DNA from: Alnus glutinosa
Taxonomy: Eukaryota; Streptophyta; Magnoliopsida; Fagales; Betulaceae
Direction of reading: 5' to 3'
DNA: 64,000 bases
Assembly (NCBI RefSeq): GCF_958979055.1
Contig: NC_084897.1
Location: 25,721,128-25,785,127 of the forward strand
Positions 47,512 through 61,553 of the stretch are shown piece by piece. The number at the start of each line of letters is the position of its first letter. Positions within the stretch are counted from its first letter, which is position 1. The notes below the pieces were generated by a model. That model was not told where the DNA came from. It saw only the letters and a list, made by a program, of their open reading frames with translations, and did no database searches. The position numbers were made by a program, and so were the translations under genes.

Positions 47512-49705
47512 GAGGAAATCAAACCGGTTTGTTCATCTTATATATTATTATTTGATGCCGAAATCCAAACCGGCCGTCCATATATTAATTGTTTTGAATT
47601 CAGACATTTCAATTTACAAGACTTGGTTCGTTGTCTTCTAACGATCAGCAAAACTGTAAGCCAGTAGACATCTTTTCAAGAAAACAATAAGAAAATCTGG
47701 ACCAATGGTTTCTTTTTTTCATTATAATTAATTAATATATATATATATATACAAATAGGAAACACCATCTTGATATTTTGTGCAAATTAACAACTTATAA
47801 TTTTTGTAAGTTAGCTAGTTTTCAAACACATGCATGCATGTCCCCCCCGACTGCGATATATATATATATTACCTTTTTTTTAAAAATAAAAAATAAAAAA
47901 AATAAAACCGAAGATTGTTTAATTAGAACAGAACCAAACAAACCCATAATTTGTCATAATATGTTACACTTGCATATAAATAACATGCTAATTGTACATG
48001 CTTGTAATCGAGCCGAGCTAAATAATTTGAGTATTGATACATATATATTTTTTTTGGGTCGCAAACGAACTCGAGTTCACGCACTACTCAAATATTTACA
48101 TATTCATTAAATATATAAATTTAATGTTGTGATTGTTTATTTCCTTTTGTAAATCCTTACTAATTTTTGTTAGAATTTTACAATTTGAGTTAATTAAATA
48201 AATTAACTCAAATATTAAACAATTTAATCTTCCGTACGTGTATATGTTTATCTTATAGTATGTGTATACATTTATTACACACACGTACACATACATACAC
48301 ACAATGACACAAACCCATTCATATACACACATTACACATATATATTTATATTAAGACTCACAATTACAATAATTTAAATTATATAATTTACATTATGAAG
48401 AAGATTCATTTTTATCTTTTTAAATATTTAAGATGTTCCCGTTATAAAGTTAAAAATAATAAAAAATAAATTTATATAAATTTATATGACCCTATAACAG
48501 TCCAGCCAAAAATTTGTTTAAGTTCCATTTATTTAATATATGAACAGATCCCAAACATATTTCCGAGCACGCCCGTTGAGAAATATGTTCTTCCGTCCCT
48601 ACTTGCTTGCAACGTACACAATGGGTTTGAATTATTTTTGTGTACTGCTCACAAAGAAGTAGTCGCCATTAAATATTGAATTGCTGTATTTTATATTAAA
48701 TTTCATATATTTGGATAATTACATTTAATTAACTAATTAACATGATGACTTAGTCAACGCAAAACCTTAGCATGCCATGTGCTTCGACCTTTACAGAAAG
48801 AGGACAAAGTGTAAGGTTTGGTGCTCTTCATTTGACTCCTAAAATTCCATGCTTCCCGGAGGTCGGGCCCGGCCTTCTCCAATGGAAAACAAAGGAGTGG
48901 TGGATTGGGACCGCCAATATTTGACAGAGAATAGTGGCTCGCACCGTCGATAGGGTTGGCTTGAAAAATTTTGAAGTTTAAGGCAACAAGTTTAAGTGAG
49001 GCAATTTTTTTTATATTTAAATTTATTTAATATTTATAATATATATTTTTTATTTAATATGTCAATTAGAAAACTTTTTTATATTTGTAAAATGTATTTT
49101 AAAACTTTATTTTAATAACTTATTAGATATAGAATGACTTATCACTTTATTCAAAAATATGAAATAATAAGATTTTTATTTTTTTTAAAAAAAAGAAAGA
49201 GAAAATGGAAATAAGTTATATAAAGATTGATGTGTAATGCATAATGCAGAAAAAAATTGTTGGACATTGAAGACTACCTAGGGTGTAATTCTATCTATTA
49301 TGCATAACGCAAATAATGATAATCTATGCACTTTGAAGACTTCATATTTTTCTAAATATTCAATTCAAATAAAAGTTGAAGAAAAAATTATTCACGTTAG
49401 ACTAATTTCATGAATGTAAAAATATGGCTTTTGAAAAGTGTGAATAATTGGAATTTTTAAAGAATTTATGGATTTTTTTTTTTTCCTTTTCTGGATGTGA
49501 ATAATGAGACTTTCAATTTGTAATTATTTTTACCATGATTGAGGACCTTAGTTAGAAACTATATATTAATTTTTTACCATATTAGAGTCTTAAATTTTGC
49601 TTTGGAAATAACATTTATTGTACAATTATTAAATGCAGACCTTAATTAAAGAGTATTTTATTAATTTTTCACCATATTAAAGCCTTAAAATGCTTTATTT
49701 TTAGC

Positions 49706-49758
<53 letters not shown>

Positions 49759-52700
49759 AAATAAAAGTTTATTGTATAATTATTAATCAAGGGCTTTAGG
49801 TGACCACCTAAGTCGCCTAAGACTCGAGCCACAATGACTATAAGCAAGTGTTGTTAAACCCCTTTTTTGGGCCATAGGAATAATTTGATTACTCTCAACC
49901 GATTTTTAGTGTATATACATATATATTTTGAAGTAAATATTCAAACTATTATTAATAGCGGCCTTTGCAAAACAAGGTGTCATGTTTGCCTCCCTTTTGA
50001 TTTACAGGCTGTTTGGGTTTGCGATTTCAAAAAATGCAATTTAAAATCATGATTTTAAAATGTACGATTTTTTTTTAAAAAAATGATTTTTAAAAACACA
50101 GCTAAGCACTCTCATATAATCTTGAAGTGACAAAAGATTATATCGCACTTATTGTCTACGAAATCGCAATCTCAAACACGCCCTTACCCTGATTTGCCAT
50201 GATTGAATGCTTTTAAGCACCATTTTTATGTTATCAATCAATTGTCTATACCGACTCTAACATCGTTCTTTTTCCTATTAGATCAGAATATGTGTCCTCT
50301 CCTAGATCTAGTAATAGTTCATATAACGTAGATGCATTATTTTGTTGTCTAAGTTGTTTTTAGCAGTTGTGGTCTTTTATAGTCTGAGTCTGACTTTACC
50401 CGGTGAAAAAAACTCTCACCTTAGTGCTTCTGACTTGATTTATTAGGGAATCTTTGTAACCCTATACATTTGACTGTTTAGTCTTTTTTTTTTTTTTTTT
50501 TTTTTTTATATATATATATATATATATTGAAAGGGATCTTTTGAATATAAAAAAAAAATTATGACATTTTAAAAATTCAAATCTCTATTAAATTTCACTA
50601 TCTTTCATGCGGCTAAAGCTTCCGCTATCGTAGGATGAATATTCGCTATTCTATTTTGTGCCGTTTATTGAAAATGAAAGCTCTAAATTAAAAATCATTA
50701 CCCGCAATATATTTAATATTGCGTGTGGGCCAGTCAGCCGGCGGCCCAAATGCTTCATGTGAACCATTCAAATTTATATGGAGCATAAAATAAAGTAGCA
50801 TGACTTTTGAAAAACAAATAATAAAAAAATGCAAGGAGCAAATTTTTTCTCGTCATATAGACGACTCCTTCTTACTCTAGAAAAAAAGACTTTCTAGATG
50901 CTTTATCTCTTCAGTCTTCTAGAAGAAATATGATAAGACTAAAATGACTAACACAAATCCTTAATAGGAGGGAGCAAAGATAATAATAAAATATTAAGAA
51001 ATAATTGTTCTACAACTTTGCTCGATCGATACAATTCTTGTCCAATCTGAGCTACGTAACATTTTTTTTTTCAAGAAAATGACCTAGCATTTTTCTCCAG
51101 AGTGGTTTCATCATTTTTTTTAAAAAAAAGAAAAGAAAAATACCATATAGGCAAAGTTAAATAAAAGTTATCCAAAAATAAGGGAGAAAAAAAAAAGAAG
51201 TTAAGAAGAAGGATCCCAATAATAGGAGATCCATGTTCCTTATAAAAAAGGTCTAAATTTCTAGAAGCATATATTATTCTTGGCCTTAAAATTCGCTAAA
51301 GGGTGAAGAAATTGTCATCATCTAGGAGATCGACAGGGGCTAAAGAAGAAAAAAACACTAAATGTGTAACCAATCTTGACTAGGAGCAATTGAAGACAAA
51401 CATTTCGTACAATTCATGAAGAACCCACTGCAAGTTGAACATGAAGAAAATGCTATTACTCTGACTACTTTTCTCACATCTTAATTAATCTCCATTTTTT
51501 TTGTTTTCTTGCCACCACAAATCATGAATCCTGGCAGGTAGCCAGTACCATTTTAATGACTTTCAACGACAACTACATGCGTACATGACAACTTGAATCT
51601 GGTTCTTAGTGGGGCGGGCCTCCACATTTTGAATGAGGAAAATTATTTTTCTTGAAGTAAGTTATTTGTCCAAAATAATTCATGTCTTTTAATTATTTGA
51701 CGATAGAGATATAATCTTTTGTCACTTCAAGACACAACTTTTGACTACTTTACTCATATGGCAAGGTGGTCCCCTATCTAGCTTTAAGGTTTTTTTTTTT
51801 TTTCTTAAAAAATAAAAAAAATAAAAGTAAAAATTGCTGCGTGAACAAAGATTGTCGAAAGTTGTGTTTTTAAGTGGCAATGTATTATATTTATTGACGA
51901 TAACCATTAAATGTCACATCACAATTAATTGTCGATTGACATGTAGCATAATTGTAAAATTACCGTCTTACTCTTAGATAAAATAAAAAATAGGGGTGTC
52001 CCTCTCCCACACTCTCATATACAATAAAAAATGAAATATATATATAAAAAGAGGGACTGGCCCTCACCAGAAGAGAGACAACCCATCGTTGCTCATCTAG
52101 TTGTGAAAGGCGACCCTTCTTCTTTTTTTTTTCCTTTTTAAATAATAATTTATTTATAATTTGATGGTAAGACTACAATTTTATAATGACAAGAAGTATT
52201 GATAAATCATCAATTACGCTACTTGTCAATCAATGATGGGTTGTGATGTGATAGCTAACACTTTTCGTCAAATGGCTAGATGGCACGAATCATTGATAAT
52301 GAGATAATAATTTAAGGAGGTTATATGTACTTTTTTTATAATTTAATTGCTAACCTTGTCGACCAGAATATCCTGCCCTTTTGTCCCTCTATCATGTCTT
52401 GTCTAAACCTAAACATTTTTAGGAATAGAAATTTATTATAAAGAGTACACTTTCCAATTGTCATCATTTTATAAAAGATACTAGAAAATAAGGAAAATGA
52501 ATGAGAATACTAAAATATTTGTTTCACTCTATTTTCTTCTTTTCTTTTTTCTTTTCATCCTTATTTTTGAAAATATATTTTTCACATTCTCTGATCTTCA
52601 ATAAAGTAGTTTTCCTTTACTTTTTTCCTCTTATTTTATGAACTAAAAAAATATACAAATCTTCACTAATATTAAGCAAAGGGGAGGGAGGGAGTAGAGT

Positions 52701-53251
52701 ATTATCATATAGCAACTAGTGTCAAAGAATTTTTATTTTTATTTTTATTTTTTTAAGAAAAAAAGAAAAGAAAAAAAAAGGTTCACTTTTTTTTTTTTTT
52801 TAATTGCTTTTAATAGGGTAAGGGTTTCAAAGTTTAGGCCCAAATCTAGATGCTGAACCCAAGGCCCAATTTATTTGTTGCTGGTATTTTGTTCACTTCT
52901 TAAAAAGCTTTACAAAATGGGCCCGGCATCTGATAATCTTACAAACAAGGGCCCAAGTTCGCAAAATCGACACTATTTGCCATGACTGATTAAGGATCCA
53001 TGCGCGCAGTATAAATTGAAGAATGCACTTAGTTGTGCTCAATAAATCAAGGATGTATATGAATTTCTCCGTTTTAAGTGAAATAAGAGTTCATTTAGGC
53101 TTGCGGATTCAAAAATGTAATTAAAAAAATAGCGATTCGAAAACATAATTTTTAAAAATGCAGTTAAACAGTTGGTAAAATCGCAGTTTAGTTTTTAAAA
53201 CAGTACGTTTTGAAAACGCACTCTCTAGCTTGCCTACGATTAGAAATTGTT

Positions 53252-53287
<36 letters not shown>

Positions 53288-55237
53288 CGTTCTCAAATCG
53301 ATTTTTATTTTTTATTTTAAAAGAAAAAACGTATTCTTAAACGATACATTTTTTGTGATTTAATTTAAAATTGTACTCCTAAACGCACTCTAAAAATGAT
53401 TTATTTTGTGGTCTATATTAGATCTCACAAATTTAATGATGTATATGCTGTTTCACGGTAAATATGAGCCCTAATTTTAAATGGTGTGACACAATGTACG
53501 TGGATATAACAAAAGAAAACAAATAGTTCTCTTCACCCTTTTTTTTCCCCCCTCTAATATCTAGTTCTCTTCAACTAGCTAGCCTTTATCTTCTTACTTG
53601 AATTTGGATAAACGTTCAACATTATAGGGCCCAATATTACAGTAAGCTAGACACTCATAAATAACTTTTTGCTAAGATATTGGTTCTCCTGTATGCCTTG
53701 TGGGATGACAAACGACCAAATCTTTTTGTAAAGGGTACGTCCTGACTCTGACTCCAGCAACTCCTGCATGTGACATTCGTTTCAGCCTTTTAGGGCATGT
53801 GAATATTGCTGTCAGCAAAAAGTAGATCACTTTAAATTAGGCCACTAAACTTTTCAAAAATATTTGTTCATAATGATTAAAAGGATAAGCTCAAAGAACG
53901 GTTGGAATTATGATTTTTTTTGCGTGGGATTTGAACCTATGTAAATACGTATGTAGTTTCTTTATGTGTGTGCGCGCACATTTATGTTGATAAAAGTAGA
54001 CAAGTCTTAAACTTAAGTCATAACTATATACAAAAGTTATATGTCTATATAGTAAATTATAAAACTTTGGTATTTGAAAGGGAAGTTCCTTTTAAAAGTG
54101 ATTTTATAGACATGTAAAAAAAAAAAAAAAAAATCCAAAAAATAACTTGCATGGCATCTCTTTCGAATTATGCTTGATGATAGTCTTTGATGGAATAAAT
54201 TAAATTGATTCATTATCATCGCTATACATAGTGAAATCGTTAGCAATTTATTTATCAATCTTTCGCCATTTCTTTAGAAAGCTACGTTCATTTAGGGGTG
54301 CATGCATGTGAAAAAGTTTTCAATGTTAGGACCATGGTATAAAAAATCATATTTTTATAAGGACTCCAAAATTTTTGAGGGTTGCAAATGAACCCCCACC
54401 TATATGTTAAGGTAGTCTACTCCTGGATAGGGTAGAGAGGCCTTTGTACGTATATATAATAATTCATATAGTACTTTCTATTTCAATTAAATATTTCATA
54501 TATATCTAACTCATTATTTGTCTAGATGATCTAAAGCTCCCGAAGGCATTAATTGCAAGTGTCACGCAACAAAAAAAAGTAAATTGTAATCCATCGAAAA
54601 GTGAATAAATTAAATATTGCATAAAATAAGTAGTGTGTGTGTCCCAATTAAGGAGTTTTTAGATTTCTTCATACGCATGCATTGTTCGATCATGTGGATA
54701 AGAACAAGCGAATCGTATGATCATTATTTCATTAATTCCTGGCCGGGGCGTGCCAAACGTGCGTCTAATCTTCCAACAAAGGCAACAGGAATCAGGTTAG
54801 GTTCAACGTGATCGAGACCTTCAAGGCAGTGCTACGTACGCGAATATTAGAACGTGATGTTTGATTAATTTTTCAAAGACACATGGAGGCAATCAATATG
54901 TCGTTCGTAGTACTACTCTAGACTGTAGTTTTACCCCAAGAAAATGGAGATAGCTAGCTAGAAGACAATTGGAGAAGAATCACAGGCTTCACAGCTTATA
55001 TATATATATATATACGCCAAAAATCCTAAAAGTGATTCACACTTGTTCATGGAGTTGTCCCTTAATTCCTTCCTATGTCACTTTCACTTTCGATCACTTT
55101 CATCTAAGAACACAGGCGTCAGGCGGACCCATGCAGAGTACGTGGTGATAAGCTATCGAAAACCTATACATATATGGAACCCACAGTGATCTCTTCTTCA
55201 TCAGTTTATATATATATATATATATATATTAATATCC

Positions 55238-55443
55238 ATGCATGCTGTAATTGTGAAAGAAACATGTCCAAAAATGGTCCCAAATTAAAGAATTAGAAAG
55301 AAAATCCAGCCAGACAATTTTTTTTTGAAGATATCGATCGATGCATGCTGTAATTGTGAAAGAAACATGTCCAAAAATGGTCCCAAATTAAAGAATTAGA
55401 AAGAAAATCCAGCCAGACAAATTTTTTTTGAAGAGATTGATCG
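55238..55443. repeat. 103-bp tandem duplication
   Basis: Copies at 55238-55340 and 55341-55443 both begin ATGCATGCTGTAATTGTGA and end with TTTTTTTTGAAGA followed by GATCGAT. They differ at only a few bases near the end, so the event is recent. A short palindrome (ATCGATCGATGCATG) sits at the junction. Confidence 0.9.
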
Positions 55444-56224
55444 ATCCGTGTTCTTGTCCTGGTCTCTCTGGAGTTTTCCTTCAGGTGGTCCGGTGCACAT
55501 ATGCCTTCTCACATTGATAAAACTATCTGGGTAATTACATTTACAGGTACTTCCATTTCATTTCCTACCTTTTCTCTATTTTCTTACCTATAAGAGTATG
55601 ATGGGACATTTAATCTGGTAGCCGCGACCACCTAGCCTGATCACACATGTTGGAGGTGGTTGCACCATTTTTAGAGATTTGATTGGTCAGCGATGCATGA
55701 AAAAGGTTGGACATTTTTTTTTTTTTTAGCTAATATGGTAGTGTCACATTTATAAACTTTCTAAGAAAATGACATGAAAATGCGCCACATAAATTAAGGA
55801 GTATATATAGGAGATGGGAATAAAATGAAAGCGTATCTAACATTTTTCAAACTATTTTCCTTCCATTCACCACTGCCGCCGCAGCGGCCCAACACCCAAA
55901 AAAACAATAGACATGTTTTCTATTTTTTTGGTCTACACTTCACTCATCTGATATATGCTCTTACTCGTGAAGTTTTTGCTGCTCTTCTCATTACTTGCCT
56001 GGTTATAGTAGTTTCATTCTCGAGAGTGATACTCTCTTGGTAGTGTTAGCTATTAACACCCCCTCTCTTTTTACTTCTTGGTCATTTGTAAATTATCTCC
56101 TCCCTCCTCTATTCTCATAGAAGGTTCAATTTAATATCCTTTCATTCAAGAGTTTTAGATATCCTCTTATTGTTATATGGATATAAAATGTGTCAACAAA
56201 TAAATAAAAAAAATTCACACAACT

Positions 56225-56811
56225 CGAGGCTAACTTTTGAAGACGCAGTCTAACTCATACGCCTAGTCTTGGACCGGAGGCTAGCCCCTAAAGATGCGAC
56301 CTAACCCTCGCACTTAGCCTCAGCCCAACCCCAAGCTAGCCCCTAACACACAGACTAACTTGCGCACCTAGCCTCGGTCCAACCCGACGCTACACTACTA
56401 AAAAAAAGGCATTTATGGACGGTTTTTTTCTAGACCGTCTAGAAAATAAAATTTACAGACGGTTTTTTTGAAACTGTCTGTAAAAAATTTATTAAGGACG
56501 GTTTGATTAAACCGTCCATAAAATTCCAGACGGTTTTAACTAAACCATCTGAAAATTTTCATTTCCAGACGGTTTTATAAAAACCGTCTATAAATTTATA
56601 GACGGTTTTTTTCAAAACCGTCGGTAAATGTTATTTCCAGTAGATTTAGTTAAAACCGTCTGGAATTTTGTGGACGGTTTTTACCAAACCGTCTGGAATT
56701 TTTTTTTTCTACGCCATGTCATCAATCCGCGTGATACCCCCTTGTTTCACCACATCTGTCCGATTTATTTCCCAGCCAAAATCAAAACCATCAATCTCTG
56801 TAATAATTAAA

Positions 56812-56852
<41 letters not shown>

Positions 56853-57728
56853 CTTCTTCTTCCCCCAAAGCTCTCTTCTACCCAAAACGTACTGATCTTC
56901 TCTCTCTCGTCTCTTTGATCCTTCTCACTATCTTTTGATCTTCTTTTGTTGTGCTTCTTCTTCTTTTCTTTTCTTTTTTCCACAGGACAATCGACCACTC
57001 ACCCCCACCTGCCCAGCCGCACGACTCATCGCCACCACCCAAGGAGATTGGGTGACTCAAAGAAGTAGAGATCGAGATCGAGAGAGGGAAGAGATCCGGC
57101 GACGGAGGAGGCATCCTTTTTGGTGATTTCTGGTCCTTTTTTATGGTGATTTTTGCTCCATTTTGGCCCTTTTTGTTGGTCGCCAGAGTTGGTATTTTTG
57201 GGTCCTTTTTTTCGGTGACGGAGATGAAGGGTTGAGGTCTCGCCAGGGAGTCTGGATTTTAATTCTGGGTTGGATTTCATTTGGGGAGGAAGGGGAAGAT
57301 TTGCCGGCCCTTGAAGAAGGTTCTGATGAGGGAGGAAAAAAAATAAAAGTTTCCGGCAAGGGCAGAAACAGAGCATGCCGGCGATGGAAAGAAAAAAAAA
57401 AAAAAAAAAAAAAAAAAAGCAACGAGATAAATCTTGGATATTGATTAATGATATTAATATATAAAACAAAAGGAAATAAATCGGTTTCCGGCAAGGGTAG
57501 AAACAGAGCATGCTGGCAATGGAAAGAAAAAAAAAGAAGAAAAAACTGAAGTCTGGACGGTTTTGTCCAAACCGTCTGGAATTCCAAACAATTTTGCCCA
57601 AACCGTCCAGAAATTTATTTAGCGACCCTATATCCTAGACGGTTTTAAACCGTCTAGAAAAAACTGTCTGGAATTGATTCCAGACGGTTTTTCTGCATTT
57701 CTGGACGGTTTAAAACCGTCCAGAATTT

Positions 57729-57772
<44 letters not shown>

Positions 57773-58300
57773 TAGTGCTAGAACCTAAAGACACGACCTA
57801 ACCCATACACTAGTTTGGGTCCAACCCGAGACTAACCCCTAAGACACAACCTAACCTACGTGCCTAACCTCAGCGAAACCCGAGGCTAACCTTTGAAGAT
57901 GCGGCCCAATCCATGCTCCTATCCTTGACCCAACCCAAGGCTAGCCCCTAAAGACGCAGCCTAACTCGTTAGTCTCAACCCAACTTGAGGCTAGCCCCTC
58001 AGACACGACCTAGCCTAACTTGCATGCCTAGCCTTGGCTCAACTCGATGCTAGCCCTTGAAGATGCAACGCCGCAACGGAACCTGCGCACCTAGCCTTGG
58101 TTCAACTTGAGGTTAGCCCTTGAAGACACGGCCTAACTTGCACACCTAGCCTCGGCCCAAATCAAGGCTAGGCCCTAAAGACGTAGCCTAACCCGCACAC
58201 CTAGTCTCAAGCCAACCCGAGGCTAACCCCTAAAGATGCGGCCTAACCCAAGGCTAGCCTCCAAAGACACAACCTAACCTACGCACTTAGCTTTGACTAT
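56225..58300. repeat. GC-rich minisatellite, split by a CACTA element
   Basis: Degenerate tandem units of about 51-57 bases at 56225-56393 (about 3 units) and 57778-58300 (about 10 units). Each unit follows the pattern CTAGCCTCGGCCCAACCCGAGGCTAGC, CCCTAAAGACGCGGCC, TAACCCGCGCAC. Within the unit GCCTCGG and CCGAGGC form an inverted pair around a short spacer, so each copy can form a hairpin. The unit phase is continuous when the CACTA insert is removed. It is the most GC-rich non-coding block of the window. Confidence 0.88.
56391..57780. mobile_element. Non-autonomous CACTA element (En/Spm type)
   Basis: The body is 56394-57777 (1384 bp), beginning CACTACTAAAAAAAA and ending in a T-run plus TGTAGTG. 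It is flanked by the 3-bp duplication CTA at 56391-56393 and 57778-57780. Both subterminal regions carry many copies of GACGGTTTT / AAAACCGTC in direct and inverted orientation (56420-56700 and 57550-57725), the expected transposase-binding clusters. The interior has a (CT)n run at 56815-56849 and two copies of a roughly 50-base segment with GTTTCCGGCAAGGG and GAAACAGAGCATGC (from about 57349 and 57484). No transposase is present, so it would need an autonomous partner. Confidence 0.93.
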
Positions 58301-58923
58301 TTGGTTAAGTGGGACCTAAATATAATCCCTTTCAAAACCAAAAATATTCTAATTTCGTTGAGGTATCTTTCTTTGGAGAACATCTATATGATAGGCTTTG
58401 ATTTCTAACATTGTAGGATTTCAACTAGGTGGATATTATTCTACAAACTTTGATTATTTAGGATTTTTTGCCTGATTATGAAATCATTCTACATTAGGCT
58501 TTTAATTCTTGAGAAAGTCATCTGACCTTGGCATTCAAGGCTAGAGACAAGATTCCCTACGCCCGACGAGCTAGGCAGGTCGGCCAAGGGAATGGGGCTA
58601 TACGTACTGATATAGATTAAATATAGGCTAATGGCCAAAGCCTAAGGCCCAATTTAAGTAAATGTCATTCTCCTAAAAGTTCAAGAAATTAAAAAGGACT
58701 TTTGAATCTAACTTTCTTCAAATTTTTTTCTAAAAAATTTAAATTTTATTTTATTTTTATATCACATTAATTATTTTTTATTATTATTTTGAAGAAAAGA
58801 AAAAAAAAAATTGACAATAAAACTCTTTACGTACGAGTCTGTCAGTTTATGTTCTTTTCATTTCACTGTTGTCCCGTCAATGATTAGTCACGTGATTCAC
58901 GTGATTCCCTTTTTATGTCTAAA
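58301..58923. other. Spacer between minisatellite and Helitron
   Basis: No gene. Two CACGTG-like motifs (GTCACGTGATTCACGTGATT) lie at about 58887-58906, directly outside the Helitron end. Confidence 0.5.
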
Positions 58924-59329
58924 CTAGCACGTAACCCGCGTCATGCGCGGGTTTTTATTAATTAAAACTGAATAAGAATCAAATTAAAAAGTAATAAATA
59001 ATATACAAAATAGTTTTAAAAAAAAGTTTTTAGAATGCTACATTTAATTTTAAAAACAAAATAAAAACTTATGAATAAGAATAAAAATACTATCGTAAGG
59101 AAGCAAAATAAATCACATGTATTCAATTTTTATAGATGTTAATTCAATAGACATTTTATACATATATAAGAATTCACAAAAGCAAAGAACAAAATAGTAC
59201 ACTCACATAATTGGAATAACTTGTATTCAATATTTACAAACCGGATAATCAATATTAAAATGCTACATAAAATTTATCAAGTCTATAAACATGAAATTTG
59301 AAAATTTATAATAGAGAAATTGAAATATG

Positions 59330-59692
59330 TCAAGCGTGATCGTCCTCATTGTCGGAGGACTCAGGCGGTGGTGCATTTGTCTCTTCCTGATACTCCAAAT
59401 CAACCATGTGGTGAAAATTAATAACTTCAGGCGTTTGATGCAAGTGTTTGTAGTAACTTAGTGATGTTGCCCTCTTAGGATTAGAGTCGCACGCATGAGC
59501 GAGTTCCCTGTCTGATATTCCCTCTCGATGTACCTGAACACGTCGTCCCCTCCCACGACTGATGCTAGGAGTCCTCACCATGAAATGACGCAAACGGAGG
59601 ACTTCATATCTCTCGCGACACGCCCAGCGTATCAGGCTGAGTAAGCGTCCGTTGGGATCTCGTTTATCTTTCTTATAATGTTTGTCTGCCAT
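59330..59692 (-). CDS. Unrecognised basic protein inside the Helitron
   Basis: Open frame of about 120 codons from the methionine of MADKHYKKDKRDPNG to stop at 59330; the frame is open further upstream, but that extension is hydrophobic and probably intronic. The protein is rich in Arg, Lys and His in its first two thirds (RWACRERYEVLRLRHFMVR, GRGRRVQVHREG) and acidic at the end (PPESSDNEDDHA). No domain that I recognise. It could be a piece of a captured gene or a Helitron accessory protein; an accidental open frame is also possible. Confidence 0.4.
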   Translation of the reverse strand: MADKHYKKDKRDPNGRLLSLIRWACRERYEVLRLRHFMVRTPSISRGRGRRVQVHREGISDRELAHACDSNPKRATSLSYYKHLHQTPEVINFHHMVDLEYQEETNAPPPESSDNEDDHA

Positions 59693-61521
59693 GCTACAGT
59701 CCAAAATAAAAACCCAAAAGAAAATATTGTTAACAATAAACATATTTTAACTAAAGAAAATTGCACACTCACCATAATCAAATAATGAATAATTAACAAT
59801 TTATAAATCACCAAACATGAAGTGAAATATTATAAATATTGTTTTCTTATTATCATATACATGGTACCTTCAAAATGGAGGGCAATATCAAGTTAACTGT
59901 AACTCACAAAACATAAAATGGAGGGCTTATATAATTATCAGCGTACATAATCAACTACAAATTATAATTATTGACCATAAAATTATATATTATGCTTAAT
60001 TTTTCGTATGAAAATTGAATGACGTAAACTAAAAAAAAGTATAAATACACGACTCAAATTATTTAAGAAATTGCACTCTTATTGCAAATTATTTTCAAAT
60101 TAAGTAAAAGAAATCACATGTATTGAATATTTACATTTACTAAATTTAATTCAAGAGAACAATTACATAATATTGTAATGCACAAAATAGTGTAAAACAA
60201 AAATAAAAAATAATGAATAAAATTAACACTTAACCACCCGTAATTCATTGTGTTATTTTCTCTCTCTTGCTTATGCTATTTTTCTACACATTTTATTATT
60301 CTTCAATTATTTATTACTTTTTTTAAAATTAAATGTGCTTCTGTCATAATATAGGAATTCACAAAAACAAAGAATAAAATAGTGTACTCACATCATTGTA
60401 ATAACTTGTATTCAATATTTACAAAAGAAACCTTTTGCCAAATATTATATAGTCATTTTTATAAATATTGTTTTCTTATTACCTTTAAAATTGAGGGCAA
60501 TATGGAATGAAGTGTAACTCATACAACATTCTAAAAGTGTATATATACATGTATTGCATGTATAACGTAAAAGAAACTACATTTATAACAAAAAATAAGG
60601 ACAAAAAATTGGAACTTAAGATTTGTATTTTTTGTATATTTTTCTCGGTTTCAATGAAACTAAGAGGTATAGAAAGAAGTCCCGACAAAATGAGATTTTA
60701 TTTTATTTTATTTTATTTTCCCGACCACCGTCCTTCACATATATATCATAAAAGAAAATACTTTTAGCACAAAATAAGCAATAATATATAAATTAGAACA
60801 TAAAATAAGGACGAAAAATGAAAATAGATGACAAACGAAAAAAAATGAAAATACACATATAGTATAAAAATAATTTTATTTTTCCTTTATTGTATATTTT
60901 CTCCAATTACAATAATTTCAAAGCCTCATAGGTATAGAAAGAAGTTATGTCTAATAGAAATTCTGTTTCTCGACAATTCTTTGCATATATAACATTAAAA
61001 AAAAACTACTTTTAGAACAAAAATAAAAATAATATATAAATTAGAACAGAAAATAAGGACAAAATATGAAACCGGACAATAAACAGAAACTGGAAAAATA
61101 CTCCTATAATATAATCTACAGAGAGATCGAGAACCTTTTGATTGATCAAATTTGAAGACGAACTCCAAAGGACAGTAGATAGTTTTGAATTTTGTACAGA
61201 GAACAATTTTATAAATGGTTGTGATTTTATACCTCTATAATATAAAATAACTGTATTTTTTGTATATAAATTATAACATCAAATAAGGAAGAAAAAATAA
61301 AATAAAACGGACAACCTAAGATTCACATTTTGGCACTTCTTTATGTTCCGCTTCTTCCACATCCATCTCTATACTCACCCTCAAAGTTACCTAAATCAAA
61401 AGAACCGTTGAAAACCGTTGCACTTTATAAAAAAAATATTTACAATATAATTTAATCAAGAACCGATACAACTCGGAAAACAAATAAAGAAAAGCTTTGC
61501 CTTGCAGTAAGAAGAAGGAAC

Positions 61522-61553
<32 letters not shown>

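Larger units (their letters stand above)
44180..56220. other. Long gene-free AT-rich stretch
   Basis: Twelve kilobases without a supportable gene. Contents: (TA)n arrays at 45262-45334 and 49710-49754; poly(T) blocks at 45650-45671, 50485-50507 and 53253-53284; CA-type repeats at 48280-48330; a decayed GGACC/CCGTCC repeat at 45905-46070; a CACGTG-type MITE relic at 47370-47511; copies of the TTTGCG repeat at about 50005-50180 and 53095-53390; and a 103-bp tandem duplication at 55238-55443. Open frames in this span are short, AT-driven and without domains. Confidence 0.6.

Noticed and set aside
57026..57601. 191-codon minus-strand frame inside the CACTA element
   Set aside because: Made of poly(F) and Ser/Pro runs from A-tracts and a short duplication; no domain.
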